A stretch of DNA of 64,000 bases from Alloprevotella tannerae (GTDB taxonomy: Bacteria; Bacteroidota; Bacteroidia; Bacteroidales; Bacteroidaceae), in the NCBI GenBank assembly GCA_015259125.1, contig JABZGR010000009.1, positions 1-64,000 on the forward strand, read 5' to 3'. This document shows, piece by piece, positions 34,198-42,928 of this stretch. Each line of letters opens with the position of its first letter. Position 1 is the first letter of the stretch. The translations under genes and the position numbers were made by a program. A model generated the notes under the pieces. That model did not search any database and was not told the DNA's origin. It saw only the letters and a program-made list of their open reading frames with translations.

Positions 34198-35024
34198 TTG
34201 TTCGTCTTTTTAGTTTGATTTTCTTGTGTATATCATCTCCCTAATTTGGGGTTCGAGATCGTATTGTCGCCTGCGCGTCGTCTTTGGTGCGTTGCGGGTG
34301 GCGTAGGTTTGTAGCGCGCCCGCTGCGGGCCGGTTTGTGGCGGCTAAAAGTGGCGGTTTCATCGTGTTATGTGCCGCTTTTTATCCCCTTCCTTCGGCCT
34401 GTTTCAGCTTAGAATGCTTGGGGCGGCCCGCTTGCGCTTTTTGTGAGGAAGCAGACTGCGAAGATACTAAATTATGAGTAAAGTAGTGCGCAGGCAGTTT
34501 AATCTCTGCACGCGCCGGTGCTGCTTTTTGTCGCTTCCGGCGCAAGATGTAAGCCGAAATTTCAACTTTTTGCGCGGTTTCATCGCATAATCTGATGCTT
34601 ACGCCGCGCTTTCGTTTTCGACCATCGTCTTTTATTTTCCTACATTAGCTTTTCCGCTTCCCACCGATGGAGGCGTGAAGACGGAAGGTTGATTAACTAA
34701 ACGGAAAATGGCTGTTATGGACGAAAAAGGGCGCATTTATCGCACACCAAGCTCCGTTCGCCCATCGTCAACGTTTGCTTTCGGGATGTGTCATCACGAG
34801 CGCAAACCTTTTTTCTCACGAGCGTAAGCCTTTTTTATCGTGAGCGCACACCTTTTTTCTCGTGATGAAAAAAGGATGAAAGGCGATGTCGTGCCGGTTT
34901 TGCCCCGATTTGAGGGCCGGCTGTTGGTCTTTTCGGGTTATGAAAGTTTGATGAGGTGAAATGTTAGAGAGACTTATGCTGCGGAAAGTCGGTTGTGCGT
35001 TTGGTCAATGGCCTTTTGCAAAAG
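34198..35024. other. intergenic region upstream of the GH53 gene
   Basis: About 830 nt with no supported gene. It holds a family-B array (34791-34875). A TATCTTCG near 34450 on the minus strand resembles a -7 box with one mismatch. Confidence 0.5.
34791..34875. repeat. family-B repeat array, 4 units
   Basis: Units of about 24 nt: TCATCACGAGCGCAAACC, then CTCACGAGCGTAAGCC, TATCGTGAGCGCACACC and CTCGTGATGAAAAAAGG, each separated by TTTTTT. Right-hand units invert the CACGAGCG core. Confidence 0.8.
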
Positions 35025-35047
35025 AAAAATGGCCCGATAGCGGGCCA
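35025..35047 (-). terminator. terminator of the luxS-dus run
   Basis: TGGCCCG (35030-35036) and CGGGCCA (35041-35047) with a 4-nt loop; on the minus strand it is followed by TTTTTC. It lies about 100 nt after the dus stop. Confidence 0.75.
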
Positions 35048-35145
35048 CAGATTACGTGCGCCTCGCGCGGCAAGGCGTAAGCATCGAAAAAATGAGCGGC
35101 GCTGCCGGCCGTGTATGAAACAGGGTGGCCGCGAGGGTTGCTCAA

Positions 35146-36177
35146 TCAAGCATCGGCCGCAGCATATTGCCTGACAAGTGGGCGCACGGCCTCGATTTGC
35201 TCAAAGAGCGCGTCGACCGTTTCAGCCCGCAGCAATGAAATGCGCTTCTCGCGGAAGTCGGGAATGCCTTTGAAGAGTGGCGTTGCAGCGATATGGCGGC
35301 GCACGTGGAGGATGCCGCGATATTCGTCGATGCGGTTGACGCTCTGCACGACTTGCGCTTTGAGCACATCCAGTTTCCAATCGGCCGAAAGCGGCTCGTA
35401 GCTGCTCTCGATGGCGTTGACGGGCGTATGATGTTGGTCGTGGACAGCGTCATACATCTCCTTGAAGATCCAAGGCCGACCAAAGGTGGCGCGGCCGACC
35501 ATACAGGCATCCACACCATAGCGCTCGAAAGCGCGGCGCACGTCTTCGCCGGTCGTCAAGTCGCCATTGCCGATGATGGGTATGTGTATGCGCGGATTGC
35601 GTTTGACTTCGCCGATCAGGCGCCAATCGGCCTCGCCCTTATACATTTGTGCGCGCGTGCGGCCGTGGATGGTTAGTGCACTGATTCCGCAATCTTGCAA
35701 CTGCTCCGCCAGTTCGGTTATGATTTCATGCTCACTATCCCAGCCCAATCTGGTCTTGACGGTGACGGGAATCTTGACCGCCTCGACCACGCGACGGGTA
35801 ATTTCGAGCATCAGTGGGACGTTTTGCAACAAACCCGCGCCCGCGCCTTTTCCGGCCACACGCTTCACGGGGCAACCAAAGTTGAGGTCCAATATATCCG
35901 GATGCGACGTTTCTTCAACTATCTTCGCCGCCTCTGCCATCGCGTCGGGGAAGCGTCCATATATTTGTATGGCGACCGGCCGTTCAGCGTCGCTAACCGC
36001 CAATTTGTCCATAGAGCGGCGCACATTGCGCACGAGGGCGTCGGAAGCGACAAATTCGGAGTAAGCCATCGCAGCTCCCATCTGCCGACAAAGCTTGCGG
36101 AAGCCGATGTCGGTCACGTCCTCCATCGGTGCAAGCAGTAGCGGGCGTTTGCCCAGATCAACGTTGCCTATTTTCAT
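35146..36177 (-). CDS. dus: tRNA-dihydrouridine synthase
   Basis: 343 residues; FMN enzyme reducing uridines in the tRNA D-loop. Blocks: LLLAPMEDVTDIGFRKLC, the catalytic Cys in LDLNFGCPVKRVAGKGAGAG, TVKTRLGWD, LTIHGRTRAQMYKGEADW and the FMN-phosphate site IPIIGNGDLTTGED. The ATG at 36177 is chosen (ATGA overlap with the upstream CPBP stop); an in-frame TTG at 36213 is less likely. Last gene of the six-gene run. Confidence 0.95.
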   Translation of the reverse strand: MKIGNVDLGKRPLLLAPMEDVTDIGFRKLCRQMGAAMAYSEFVASDALVRNVRRSMDKLAVSDAERPVAIQIYGRFPDAMAEAAKIVEETSHPDILDLNFGCPVKRVAGKGAGAGLLQNVPLMLEITRRVVEAVKIPVTVKTRLGWDSEHEIITELAEQLQDCGISALTIHGRTRAQMYKGEADWRLIGEVKRNPRIHIPIIGNGDLTTGEDVRRAFERYGVDACMVGRATFGRPWIFKEMYDAVHDQHHTPVNAIESSYEPLSADWKLDVLKAQVVQSVNRIDEYRGILHVRRHIAATPLFKGIPDFREKRISLLRAETVDALFEQIEAVRPLVRQYAAADA

Positions 36178-36992
36178 ACCGTTTGTATCGCAGGAGGCGT
36201 CTTTCGCAACCAATATTTAAGTAGCAGAACGCCGATAATCAGCAGTAGGGCACCCCAAACTTCGGGATAAGCGTCAAGAAGGACCTTCTCCGATTTGTTA
36301 GTCGGGTCGAGGATGCTTATTACCGTACTCAAACCGTTGTTTAGAATGTGTGCCGCCAGACAAATTCGAATGTCTCCGAAGCGATAATACAAGATAGCCA
36401 GCACGATGCCTGAACCGATGGCCGGAATCATTTGTGCAAAATTGAGGTGATATAAGCCAAAGACCACGCCGGATACGATGATGGCAACGAGCGGTGAAGT
36501 CATGGCCTGCAAACGGCGCTGAAATACTTCGCGGAAAGCAAGTTCTTCGCCAAGAGGACCAAAGACTACGATGGCTAAAATGCCGGCCGGATTGGTTTTC
36601 ATCTCATTAAAGACAGCTTCTATCCCACCGTCGTTCAAATCAAAACGCATCAAGATGAAGGCTGCAGAAAAGCTGATACAGAGAAAACTCAATAAAGCCG
36701 TGGTCGTCAGCGCCGGCGATAATTTGCGCTTGGCGTCGGTGAGCGGATGGCGAGACAGCTGCGTAAGTCTGTAGAAGAAAAACAGCGAAAGATTGGAGCA
36801 GATCAAGGCCAAACCTAACATCGTCGGCATGTGTTCAATCGCGTGCGGATCAAAGGGCTTCCCTTGCAGCAAATCGGGGACTACGCCGATGAAAAGGAAG
36901 ACGGCGCCGAAAAAAGCCTGAAAGGCGTAAGGCATAATGAGGGCTACGATCAGCATGCCTATTTGCATGGTTTTACTAGTTTGCATAGTCAT
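36174..36992 (-). CDS. CPBP-family intramembrane glutamic endopeptidase (Abi/Rce1-like)
   Basis: 272 residues with about seven membrane segments. The three CPBP motifs are visible: EELAFREVFQRRL (EExxxR), VFGLYHLNFAQMIPA and CLAAHILNNGLS with the second His and Asn. These families cleave or process membrane peptides or proteins in other organisms; the substrate here is unknown. It overlaps ribF by 17 nt upstream and dus by 4 nt downstream, so it is embedded in the run. Confidence 0.88.
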   Translation of the reverse strand: MTMQTSKTMQIGMLIVALIMPYAFQAFFGAVFLFIGVVPDLLQGKPFDPHAIEHMPTMLGLALICSNLSLFFFYRLTQLSRHPLTDAKRKLSPALTTTALLSFLCISFSAAFILMRFDLNDGGIEAVFNEMKTNPAGILAIVVFGPLGEELAFREVFQRRLQAMTSPLVAIIVSGVVFGLYHLNFAQMIPAIGSGIVLAILYYRFGDIRICLAAHILNNGLSTVISILDPTNKSEKVLLDAYPEVWGALLLIIGVLLLKYWLRKTPPAIQTV

Positions 36993-37935
36993 TTAATATA
37001 TGTAGGGTGTTATCAGCATCTTGTTGTAATTGGTGGCGCAAGGCTTCGAGGGAATCAAAGCGTTGCTCGTCGCGGAGGCGGCGAACAAAGCGCAAGGTGA
37101 GTGCTTCGCCGTATGCGTTGCCCTCAAAACCGAACAGATGGGTCTCAATCGTGACCTTATTGCCGTCGTTAAGGGTTGGACGGAAGCCGATATTAAGCAT
37201 CGCGGGATAAGTTTTACCCCTGAGTTCGGCAAAAACGGCATAAACGCCGCGCCCGGGCAGACATTTCTGGGGGTCATCCGGCTCCAAGTTGGCCGTAGGA
37301 AAGCCCAAGTCGCGCCCGATATGATGCCCCTCGACGACGTGCCCTTTCAAATCGTAGCGCCGCCCGAGGCCGGAATTGACGCAGGCGATGTTGCCGGCCT
37401 CTAAACAGCGACGAATCAGCGACGAACTAAGGGTTAAGTCGTCGTTTTTATAGGCTTCGGCTTTCAAAACTTCGAGGCCGAGCGATGCGCCCAAGGCTTT
37501 GTAGGGCGCAAGGCCGACAAGGCGGTCGGAACCAAAGTGATGGTCGTAGCCCATTAGGAGTACGCTGACGCCCAACTTGTCGCGTAAAAAATATTGCATA
37601 AAGTCCTTAGCCGGCAACTTGGCCAAGGCGGGTGTAAAGTCTAATATGGTGCAGCAATCCATCCCACTTTCTGCGATGAAACCGAGCTTTTCTTCGGTGG
37701 TCGTCAGCATTTGCGGACGATAACTGACGTCTAAAACGCGGCGCGGATGAACGGAGAATGTGATAGCCATAGCCCATCCATCGCGGCGGCGGGCTTCGTC
37801 GCGCACTTGTTTGAGCAAGTAGCGGTGGCCCAAGTGCACGCCGTCGAAAAATCCGACTGTGGCGACGATCGGCGTGGCTGAACGAAGCGGCTGCCGAATC
37901 GGCTGAGTTTGATCAAAGTCTTTAATAACCAGCAT
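36976..37935 (-). CDS. ribF: bifunctional riboflavin kinase/FAD synthetase
   Basis: 319 residues. An N-terminal adenylyltransferase domain (VATVGFFDGVHLGHRYLLKQV, residues about 24-44; GYDHHFGSDR) and a C-terminal riboflavin kinase domain (GRDLGFPTANLEP, GVYAVFAELRGKTYPAMLNIG, PTLNDG, VETHLFGF-equivalent IETHLFGFEGNAYG) make FMN and FAD. The downstream dus needs FMN, a sensible functional link. It overlaps the HAD gene by 14 nt. Confidence 0.95.
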   Translation of the reverse strand: MLVIKDFDQTQPIRQPLRSATPIVATVGFFDGVHLGHRYLLKQVRDEARRRDGWAMAITFSVHPRRVLDVSYRPQMLTTTEEKLGFIAESGMDCCTILDFTPALAKLPAKDFMQYFLRDKLGVSVLLMGYDHHFGSDRLVGLAPYKALGASLGLEVLKAEAYKNDDLTLSSSLIRRCLEAGNIACVNSGLGRRYDLKGHVVEGHHIGRDLGFPTANLEPDDPQKCLPGRGVYAVFAELRGKTYPAMLNIGFRPTLNDGNKVTIETHLFGFEGNAYGEALTLRFVRRLRDEQRFDSLEALRHQLQQDADNTLHILNDYAN

Positions 37936-38560
37936 TCGCTTCGTCTTTTAAGCGACCGGCGTCGTCGAAAAGTCGCATCCAACTGCCGTCGGCCGGCGTA
38001 TGGAAGGCGCGCAGTCCTTCTCGACGCGCGGCTTCGCAATTAGCGGCCGCATCATCAAAAAAGAGGACCTCCTCGGGCCGACAATGGAGCGCTTCGACGG
38101 CCTTTTGGAAAATCTCCGGTGCAGGCTTCTCCACGCCCATCTCAAACGAGAGAAAAGTTTCGTCGAAGAAGTCCGAGACGGTGTGGCCCCGTTGTTCGAT
38201 AAATTCCGTCCGAGCTTTCCCCCAAGAAAGCGGGTTCGTGTTGCTCAAAAGGGCGATGCGGTAGTGGCGCCGCGCCTTCAAAATCAGCTCCAGTCGCTCT
38301 TGCGGCAGGCGCACCAAGAGCCTGCACCACGCCGCGGCGATCTCGTCGTCGGTAAGATCCGACTTGGTTGACAAGGCGCGCATCTCGTTCAGCATCGTTT
38401 CCGTGTTGATCTTGCCGCTTTCGTAGTCGGAAAGAAATCCCGCTTGTCGCGCTGAATCCAAATAAGGACGCAAATCTATCCCGATTTGATCAAAGCCGGC
38501 GAGCGTAAGGTCCAAATCGAGGTCGACCAAGACCCCGCCCATATCAAAAAGGAGTACCAT
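37922..38560 (-). CDS. HAD-superfamily phosphatase (IA subfamily)
   Basis: 212 residues. Motif I is LLFDMGGVLVDLD: the nucleophile Asp is present, while the second Asp of the usual DxD is Gly, as in the DxGGVL subgroup (YihX-like). Motif II Thr/Ser is in ALLSNTNPLSW, then a Lys in GVEKPAPEIFQKA, and motif III is VLFFDDAAANCEAA. The substrate is a small phosphate ester, unknown; a role in FMN or sugar-phosphate dephosphorylation is speculation. It lies 6 nt after the U32 gene. Confidence 0.88.
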   Translation of the reverse strand: MVLLFDMGGVLVDLDLDLTLAGFDQIGIDLRPYLDSARQAGFLSDYESGKINTETMLNEMRALSTKSDLTDDEIAAAWCRLLVRLPQERLELILKARRHYRIALLSNTNPLSWGKARTEFIEQRGHTVSDFFDETFLSFEMGVEKPAPEIFQKAVEALHCRPEEVLFFDDAAANCEAARREGLRAFHTPADGSWMRLFDDAGRLKDEANAGY

Positions 38561-38566
38561 ATTTAT

Positions 38567-39823
38567 TTATCCGTTTTTAGCGTTTTCATCACAATGTTCG
38601 ATGCGGTAGAGTTTATCTGAAGGGCGCACACGCTCCGATATAGGAATTGAAATATGCTGTCCCTTTTCCGCATGATCAACGGGCTGCAAATCGTATCTGA
38701 TCTCCGTCGCTTCAAAATAAACAGCGCCCGTAGAAGGGCCGACGACAAGAAGTTTGTCGCCTTTGTTGATAGCGCCGGCCTCAAGCTTAAACTCCGCCAC
38801 GCCCAATTTTGAATAATATTTTACGCCCTTGCCGACATAAACTTTCCGCTCTGTGGCTTCCGAGCCGTACTTCTCGCTCCATTCGCCCAACTTTCGGCCT
38901 AAATAATAGCCGTCCCAGAATCCGCGATTAAAAACTGTGGCGAGGCGTTCATCCCATTCGGCCGTTTTTTCAGAAGAGAAGGTTCCGTCAACAACAGCTT
39001 CGAGCGCCTCTTTATAACAGCTGACGACGGTCGATACGTATTCCGCACTGCGTGCACGCCCTTCGATTTTGAAAACACGAACGCCCGCTGCATACATTTT
39101 ATCGATGAATCCGATCGTTTTTAAGTCTTTCGGACTCATAATATACTTGTTGTCCACGTCCAGTTCGACGCCGGTTTCGCGGTCGCGGACCGTATAGCCG
39201 CGGCGGCAGACTTGCATACATTCGCCCCGGTTCGCACTGCGGCCGAGATTGTCCAAAGACAGATAACATTTGCCGCTAATCGCCATACACAAAGCCCCGT
39301 GGCAGAACATTTCGATGCGAATCCGTTCGCCTGAGGGGCCGCAGAGGTTTTCTGCGACAATCCGGTCGTGGATTTCCTTCACCTGCTCTAAATTTAGCTC
39401 CCGCGCCAAGACCACAACGTCCGCATAATGCGCATAAAACTTCAAAGCATCGATGTTCGAAATGTTCAATTGCGTCGATAGATGCACCTCTTGTCCGATT
39501 TCCCGGCAGTAAGTCAAGACGGCCACATCCGCCGCAATGACCGCCGAGATCGAAGCCGCCTTTGCCGCATCGCAAATCTCGTGCATCAGCGCCAGGTCCT
39601 CGCCATATATAATCGTGTTAACCGTCAAGTAAGTCTTAACGCCGCGCGCCTCACACGTCGAAGCAATCTCTTTCAAGTCGTCTATCGTGAAGCGATTGGC
39701 CGAATGAGCGCGCATATTCAGCGCCTCTATGCCGAAGTAGATCGAATCTGCGCCGGCTTGCAAGGCGGCCGCCAGACTCTCGCGTGAGCCTACGGGCGCC
39801 ATTATCTCATAATCTTTCTGCAT
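38567..39823 (-). CDS. peptidase U32 family protein (RlhA/YegQ-like)
   Basis: 418 residues. Opening MAPVGSRESLAAALQAGADS and the U32 signature with its cysteines (FCHGALCMAISGKCYLS, then RSANRGECMQVCRRGY) are intact. Characterised members act in rRNA/tRNA hydroxylation (RlhA, TrhP) and probably carry an Fe-S cluster; 'peptidase' is an older label. With dus in the same run, an RNA-modification role is the more likely one. The C-terminal part is a beta-barrel-like domain. It follows luxS by 29 nt. Confidence 0.9.
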   Translation of the reverse strand: MQKDYEIMAPVGSRESLAAALQAGADSIYFGIEALNMRAHSANRFTIDDLKEIASTCEARGVKTYLTVNTIIYGEDLALMHEICDAAKAASISAVIAADVAVLTYCREIGQEVHLSTQLNISNIDALKFYAHYADVVVLARELNLEQVKEIHDRIVAENLCGPSGERIRIEMFCHGALCMAISGKCYLSLDNLGRSANRGECMQVCRRGYTVRDRETGVELDVDNKYIMSPKDLKTIGFIDKMYAAGVRVFKIEGRARSAEYVSTVVSCYKEALEAVVDGTFSSEKTAEWDERLATVFNRGFWDGYYLGRKLGEWSEKYGSEATERKVYVGKGVKYYSKLGVAEFKLEAGAINKGDKLLVVGPSTGAVYFEATEIRYDLQPVDHAEKGQHISIPISERVRPSDKLYRIEHCDENAKNG

Positions 39824-39852
39824 CGTCTTTCTACTTAATTTTTGAGGGCCGA

Positions 39853-40344
39853 TCAGCAGCCTTCACTTACGGGATACACTAAGTTGCGTGCCGATATTTC
39901 TTCGAGCGTTTCCTCTACATACTTACGTGCTTCAGCGCGAGCGCCGTCTAAGTCGTGCAGTTGCCAATTGCCGCAATCTTTCGCGTTAGCCCCCGGTATT
40001 TCGTCGTCAAAATCTGCCACGAACGCAAAACCGCGGCGCAGCAAGTCGACCATATCCTTCGAACTCAAATCGCCGCGCACCAACAAATAAAAACCCGTAA
40101 GGCAACCCATCGGGCCCCAATAAATGATTCGATCGCGCCATTCCCCATCATTGCGCAAGAAAGTAGCCATCAAGTGTTCGATGGTGTGCGCTGCGGCCGG
40201 CGTCATCACTGGTTCAGCATTGGGGCGCTTGAGGCGGACATCGAAAGTCGTGATTACTTCTACGCCCACACGATCTTTGCGCGAAACGTATATGCCGCGC
40301 TCCAAGCGCGTATGATCTATCGTAAAGCTAGGTATCTTCTGCAT
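39853..40344 (-). CDS. luxS: S-ribosylhomocysteine lyase (AI-2 synthesis)
   Basis: 163 residues; cleaves S-ribosylhomocysteine to homocysteine and the autoinducer-2 precursor. Metal site HTIEH at residues 53-57 and the later Cys in GANAKDCGNWQLHDL; the catalytic Cys is in GPMGCLTGFY. The ATG at 40344 (MQKIPSFTIDHTRL) is the family start, though the frame is open to 40425. A TATTTTTG box (40399-40406, minus) lies in a dyad TATTTTTGTGCAAAAATA upstream. It heads the luxS-U32-HAD-ribF-CPBP-dus run. Confidence 0.96.
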   Translation of the reverse strand: MQKIPSFTIDHTRLERGIYVSRKDRVGVEVITTFDVRLKRPNAEPVMTPAAAHTIEHLMATFLRNDGEWRDRIIYWGPMGCLTGFYLLVRGDLSSKDMVDLLRRGFAFVADFDDEIPGANAKDCGNWQLHDLDGARAEARKYVEETLEEISARNLVYPVSEGC

Positions 40345-40388
40345 CTCTTTTTTACAATTTTCGGCAGCACCCGAAGGCGTTGCCGTGC

Positions 40389-40406
40389 TATTTTTGTGCA
40401 AAAATA
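40389..40406. promoter_or_regulatory. dyad TATTTTTG/CAAAAATA upstream of luxS
   Basis: TATTTTTGTGCAAAAATA is an almost perfect 18-nt palindrome whose two arms both read as -7 boxes (TAnnTTTG) on opposite strands. It could be the luxS promoter, an operator, or both. The -33 spacing is not ideal. Confidence 0.4.
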
Positions 40407-40462
40407 CAATTTGAAGCACAAACAAAAAAGCGCAATAGTCTGTTTTTCATCTCCGCTTGTCG

Positions 40463-40470
40463 TATCTTTG
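40463..40470 (+). promoter_or_regulatory. antiporter -7 box TATCTTTG
   Basis: TATCTTTG lies 28 nt before the GTG start at 40498 and supports that start over any upstream one. Confidence 0.6.
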
Positions 40471-40497
40471 CAGTCGATACTCCATAATAAAAACCAC

Positions 40498-41424
40498 GTG
40501 ATTGTAGATATTATTTTCATCGTCCTTGGAATGGTTGCCGTCGTTTGGGGCGCCGACCGCTTTACTGACGGCGCGAGCTCCATCGCCACGCGTCTCAATG
40601 TGCCGCAAATCATTATTGGCCTCACGGTCGTAGCCTTTGGCACTTCGCTGCCCGAGTTTTGCGTCAGCTTTGTTTCAGCCCTCAAGGGCACGTCCGGATT
40701 AGCCGTTGGCAATGTCGTGGGTAGCAATATCTTCAATTCACTTTTGATCGTCGGTGCTACGGCTGCCATCTCCCCAATGCTGATGCGGCCCTCATTAGTG
40801 AAGCGCGATATGCCCATGTTGTTTGGCATTTCGCTCATCTTCCTCCTCCTCGTATGGGACGGCTTCTTGTCGCGCATCGACAGCTTGCTGCTCTTACTCA
40901 TCTTTGTGGCCTATATGTGGCAGACCATTCGCCAAGCCAAAGTCGGAGAGGCCGAAGGCAGCGCATCGCCGCGCTATGGCCGTTGGGGAAGTTGGCTTTT
41001 TGTCATCGTCGGACTGGCTTGCTTGATCGTAGGTAGCAATATCTTCGTCAGTGGCGCTTCCGGCGTAGCCCACAGGTTGCACGTCTCCGAAGCCGTCATT
41101 GGTTTGACCGTCGTCGCAGGCGGCACGTCGCTCCCCGAGTTGGCCACCAGCATCATTGCCGCGCGAAAGGGACAAACGGACATTGCCCTTGGCAACGTCG
41201 TTGGCAGCAATTTGTTTAACATCCTCTTTATTCTCGGTGTGACGGGCGCTGTTTCGCCCATGTACTTAGGCGGTGTGACGATGATCGACTTTGCTATGCT
41301 GATCGGCAGTACGGTATTGTTGTGGTGCTTCTCGGCTACGAAGCTCCGCCTCGACCGTTGGGAGGGCGTTACGCTCTTAATCGTTTTCGTAGGTTACATG
41401 AGCTGGCTCATCTATTCGGCCTAA
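40498..41424 (+). CDS. CaCA-family calcium/sodium antiporter (YrbG-like)
   Basis: 308 residues, about ten membrane helices in two homologous halves. The alpha-repeats are GLTVVAFGTSLPEFCVSFVS with GNVVGSNIFN, and GLTVVAGGTSLPELATSIIA with GNVVGSNLFN. It exchanges Na+ (or H+) for Ca2+ across the inner membrane. The start is GTG at 40498, placing the first helix (VDIIFIVLGMVAVVWGADRF) at the N-terminus and just behind a -7 box; the frame is open much further upstream but that part overlaps luxS on the other strand. Confidence 0.92.
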   Translation: MIVDIIFIVLGMVAVVWGADRFTDGASSIATRLNVPQIIIGLTVVAFGTSLPEFCVSFVSALKGTSGLAVGNVVGSNIFNSLLIVGATAAISPMLMRPSLVKRDMPMLFGISLIFLLLVWDGFLSRIDSLLLLLIFVAYMWQTIRQAKVGEAEGSASPRYGRWGSWLFVIVGLACLIVGSNIFVSGASGVAHRLHVSEAVIGLTVVAGGTSLPELATSIIAARKGQTDIALGNVVGSNLFNILFILGVTGAVSPMYLGGVTMIDFAMLIGSTVLLWCFSATKLRLDRWEGVTLLIVFVGYMSWLIYSA

Positions 41425-41987
41425 AGTCGCGCAGGCGGCCTTTGCAAGGCCTCGAAGGCTCGCTCCCTTTTTTGCAGCCTCGGCCGGTAAAGGCTTCCGC
41501 CTCATTTGTCGATCATAAAATACAGACAATCGGTCCTCATTGCCGGACAATGCAAGGCAAGCGGGCCGATTTTTTCGTCTCCATACGTCACGCAAAATTC
41601 CCCGCGGTCCACTTGCGCCGTGTACGCTCACGAGCGTACATTCGTTTCATCACGAGCGTAGACCTTTTTCATCACGAGCGTAAACCTTTTTTATCGTGAG
41701 CGCAAACGGCGTTTTCTTGCTTTCGTTGGTTATGGATTTGATTATGAGCTGTTTTTATGTGGATTTATATGGCGGTAGACGAGACTTGCGGATGCCGAAG
41801 CGCCCACTTGCCGGATTGTTGAGGGCTTGCGCGTGTAGTATGCTCTTTCTTCTCCTTGGTGTGGCGTTCTTAAAGGGCGCAGTGCGGGATATGTGGGGTG
41901 AAAAAGGGTGGGGCAGGGTTGGCAATCAGTCGTTACGCATGCTGATAAAGGGATAGAAAGTAAACTTTCTGCTTGTTTCTACTCGCT
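41425..41987. other. intergenic region between antiporter and dapB
   Basis: Contains a family-B array (41621-41710). An 86-codon plus frame starting inside that array has one hydrophobic stretch but no family features, and I do not support it. Confidence 0.5.
41621..41710. repeat. family-B repeat array, 4-5 units
   Basis: TGTACGCTCACGAGCGTACA, a perfect 20-nt palindrome, is followed by TCATCACGAGCGTAGACCTT, TCATCACGAGCGTAAACCTT and TTATCGTGAGCGCAAACG at about 24-nt steps. This is the clearest array of the family. Confidence 0.85.
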
Positions 41988-42128
41988 ACTTGCACTATCT
42001 TTGCATAAGATAGGCGGCGTCTCGGCAATTAAAGCGAGCTTTATTGCGCTCAACTTGCACTATCTTTGCATAAGATAGGCGGCAAGACGCGCTTGGGCAA
42101 GCTTTCCGGCGCTCGACTTGCACTATCC
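41988..42128 (+). promoter_or_regulatory. tandem promoter cassette upstream of dapB
   Basis: A 31-nt sequence ACTTGCACTATCTTTGCATA plus AGATAGGCGGC occurs at 41988-42018 and 42053-42083 without a mismatch. A truncated third copy (ACTTGCACTATCC) lies at 42116-42128, with steps of 65 and 63 nt. Each full copy has the -7 box TATCTTTG inside the dyad TATCTTTGCATAAGATA. For copy 1 a TTG lies exactly 20 nt upstream. The spacers are unrelated. Confidence 0.65.
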
Positions 42129-42154
42129 GAATAAAAAGAAATACAATCAGACTT

Positions 42155-42907
42155 ATGAAGTTTGCACTAATAGGCTATGGTAAAATGGGGCGGATGATCG
42201 AACAGATCGCGCTCAGCAGAGGTCACGAGATCGTTTGCACCATAGATGTAGATAATCGAGAAGATTTCAGTACGGAGGCTTTCCGCTCAGCGGACGTAGC
42301 CATCGAATTTACAACGCCGACGGCAGCTTACGACAACTATGTGCGCGCTTTCCAAGAAGGCGTGAAGGTTGTGAGTGGATCTACGGGTTGGCAACGTGAG
42401 CATCAGGATGACGTGATGCGACTGATTGAGCAAGGAAATACGCTCTTCTGGGCGTCAAACTTTTCCGTGGGCGTGGCGCTCTTTAGCGCGGTCAATCGCT
42501 ATCTGGCCGCGCTGATGAATAAGTTTGAGGACTACGACGTGCGTATGGAGGAAACCCACCACGTCCACAAGTTGGACGCACCGAGTGGGACGGCCATCAC
42601 GCTGGCCGAAGACTTGCTCCAACGCCTCGACCGCAAGCACCGTTGGGAGTTGAACGAATTTCATAAAGCTGACGGCAGCGTGGAGCGGCAGCAGCATTTG
42701 GCACCCGATACGCTGGCCGTAGACGCTTACCGGCGCGATGAAGTGCCCGGCACGCACACGATTGTCTACGATTCGCCGGCCGACAGTATCCGCATTACGC
42801 ACGAAGCCCACAGCCGCGAAGGCTTTGCGCTCGGCGCCGTGATGGCGGCTGAATATACGGCCCGACATACGGGTCTGTTGACAATGAAAGACCTCTTTGA
42901 TTTTTAA
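42155..42907 (+). CDS. dapB: 4-hydroxy-tetrahydrodipicolinate reductase
   Basis: 250 residues; NAD(P)H enzyme of the lysine/diaminopimelate pathway. The nucleotide motif is ALIGYGKMGRMIE at residues 3-15, VVSGSTGW in the middle, and the catalytic HHVHKLDAPSGTAITLAE (His-His and Lys). Slightly shorter than the E. coli enzyme (273), as usual in Bacteroidetes. It starts the dapB-lepB-wbqC run (gaps of 21 nt and a 1-nt overlap) and is preceded by the duplicated promoter cassette. Confidence 0.96.
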   Translation: MKFALIGYGKMGRMIEQIALSRGHEIVCTIDVDNREDFSTEAFRSADVAIEFTTPTAAYDNYVRAFQEGVKVVSGSTGWQREHQDDVMRLIEQGNTLFWASNFSVGVALFSAVNRYLAALMNKFEDYDVRMEETHHVHKLDAPSGTAITLAEDLLQRLDRKHRWELNEFHKADGSVERQQHLAPDTLAVDAYRRDEVPGTHTIVYDSPADSIRITHEAHSREGFALGAVMAAEYTARHTGLLTMKDLFDF

Positions 42908-42928
42908 CACAAATAGTACGAAAATACG

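Noticed and set aside
41696..41956. 86-codon plus-strand frame with a hydrophobic segment
   Set aside because: It begins inside a family-B array and has no homologue that I recognise; the hydrophobic stretch alone is weak evidence.
41988..42128. Repeat-spacer layout as a CRISPR array
   Set aside because: Only two full copies, each containing a promoter box, no cas genes, and the position directly upstream of dapB fits promoter duplication better.
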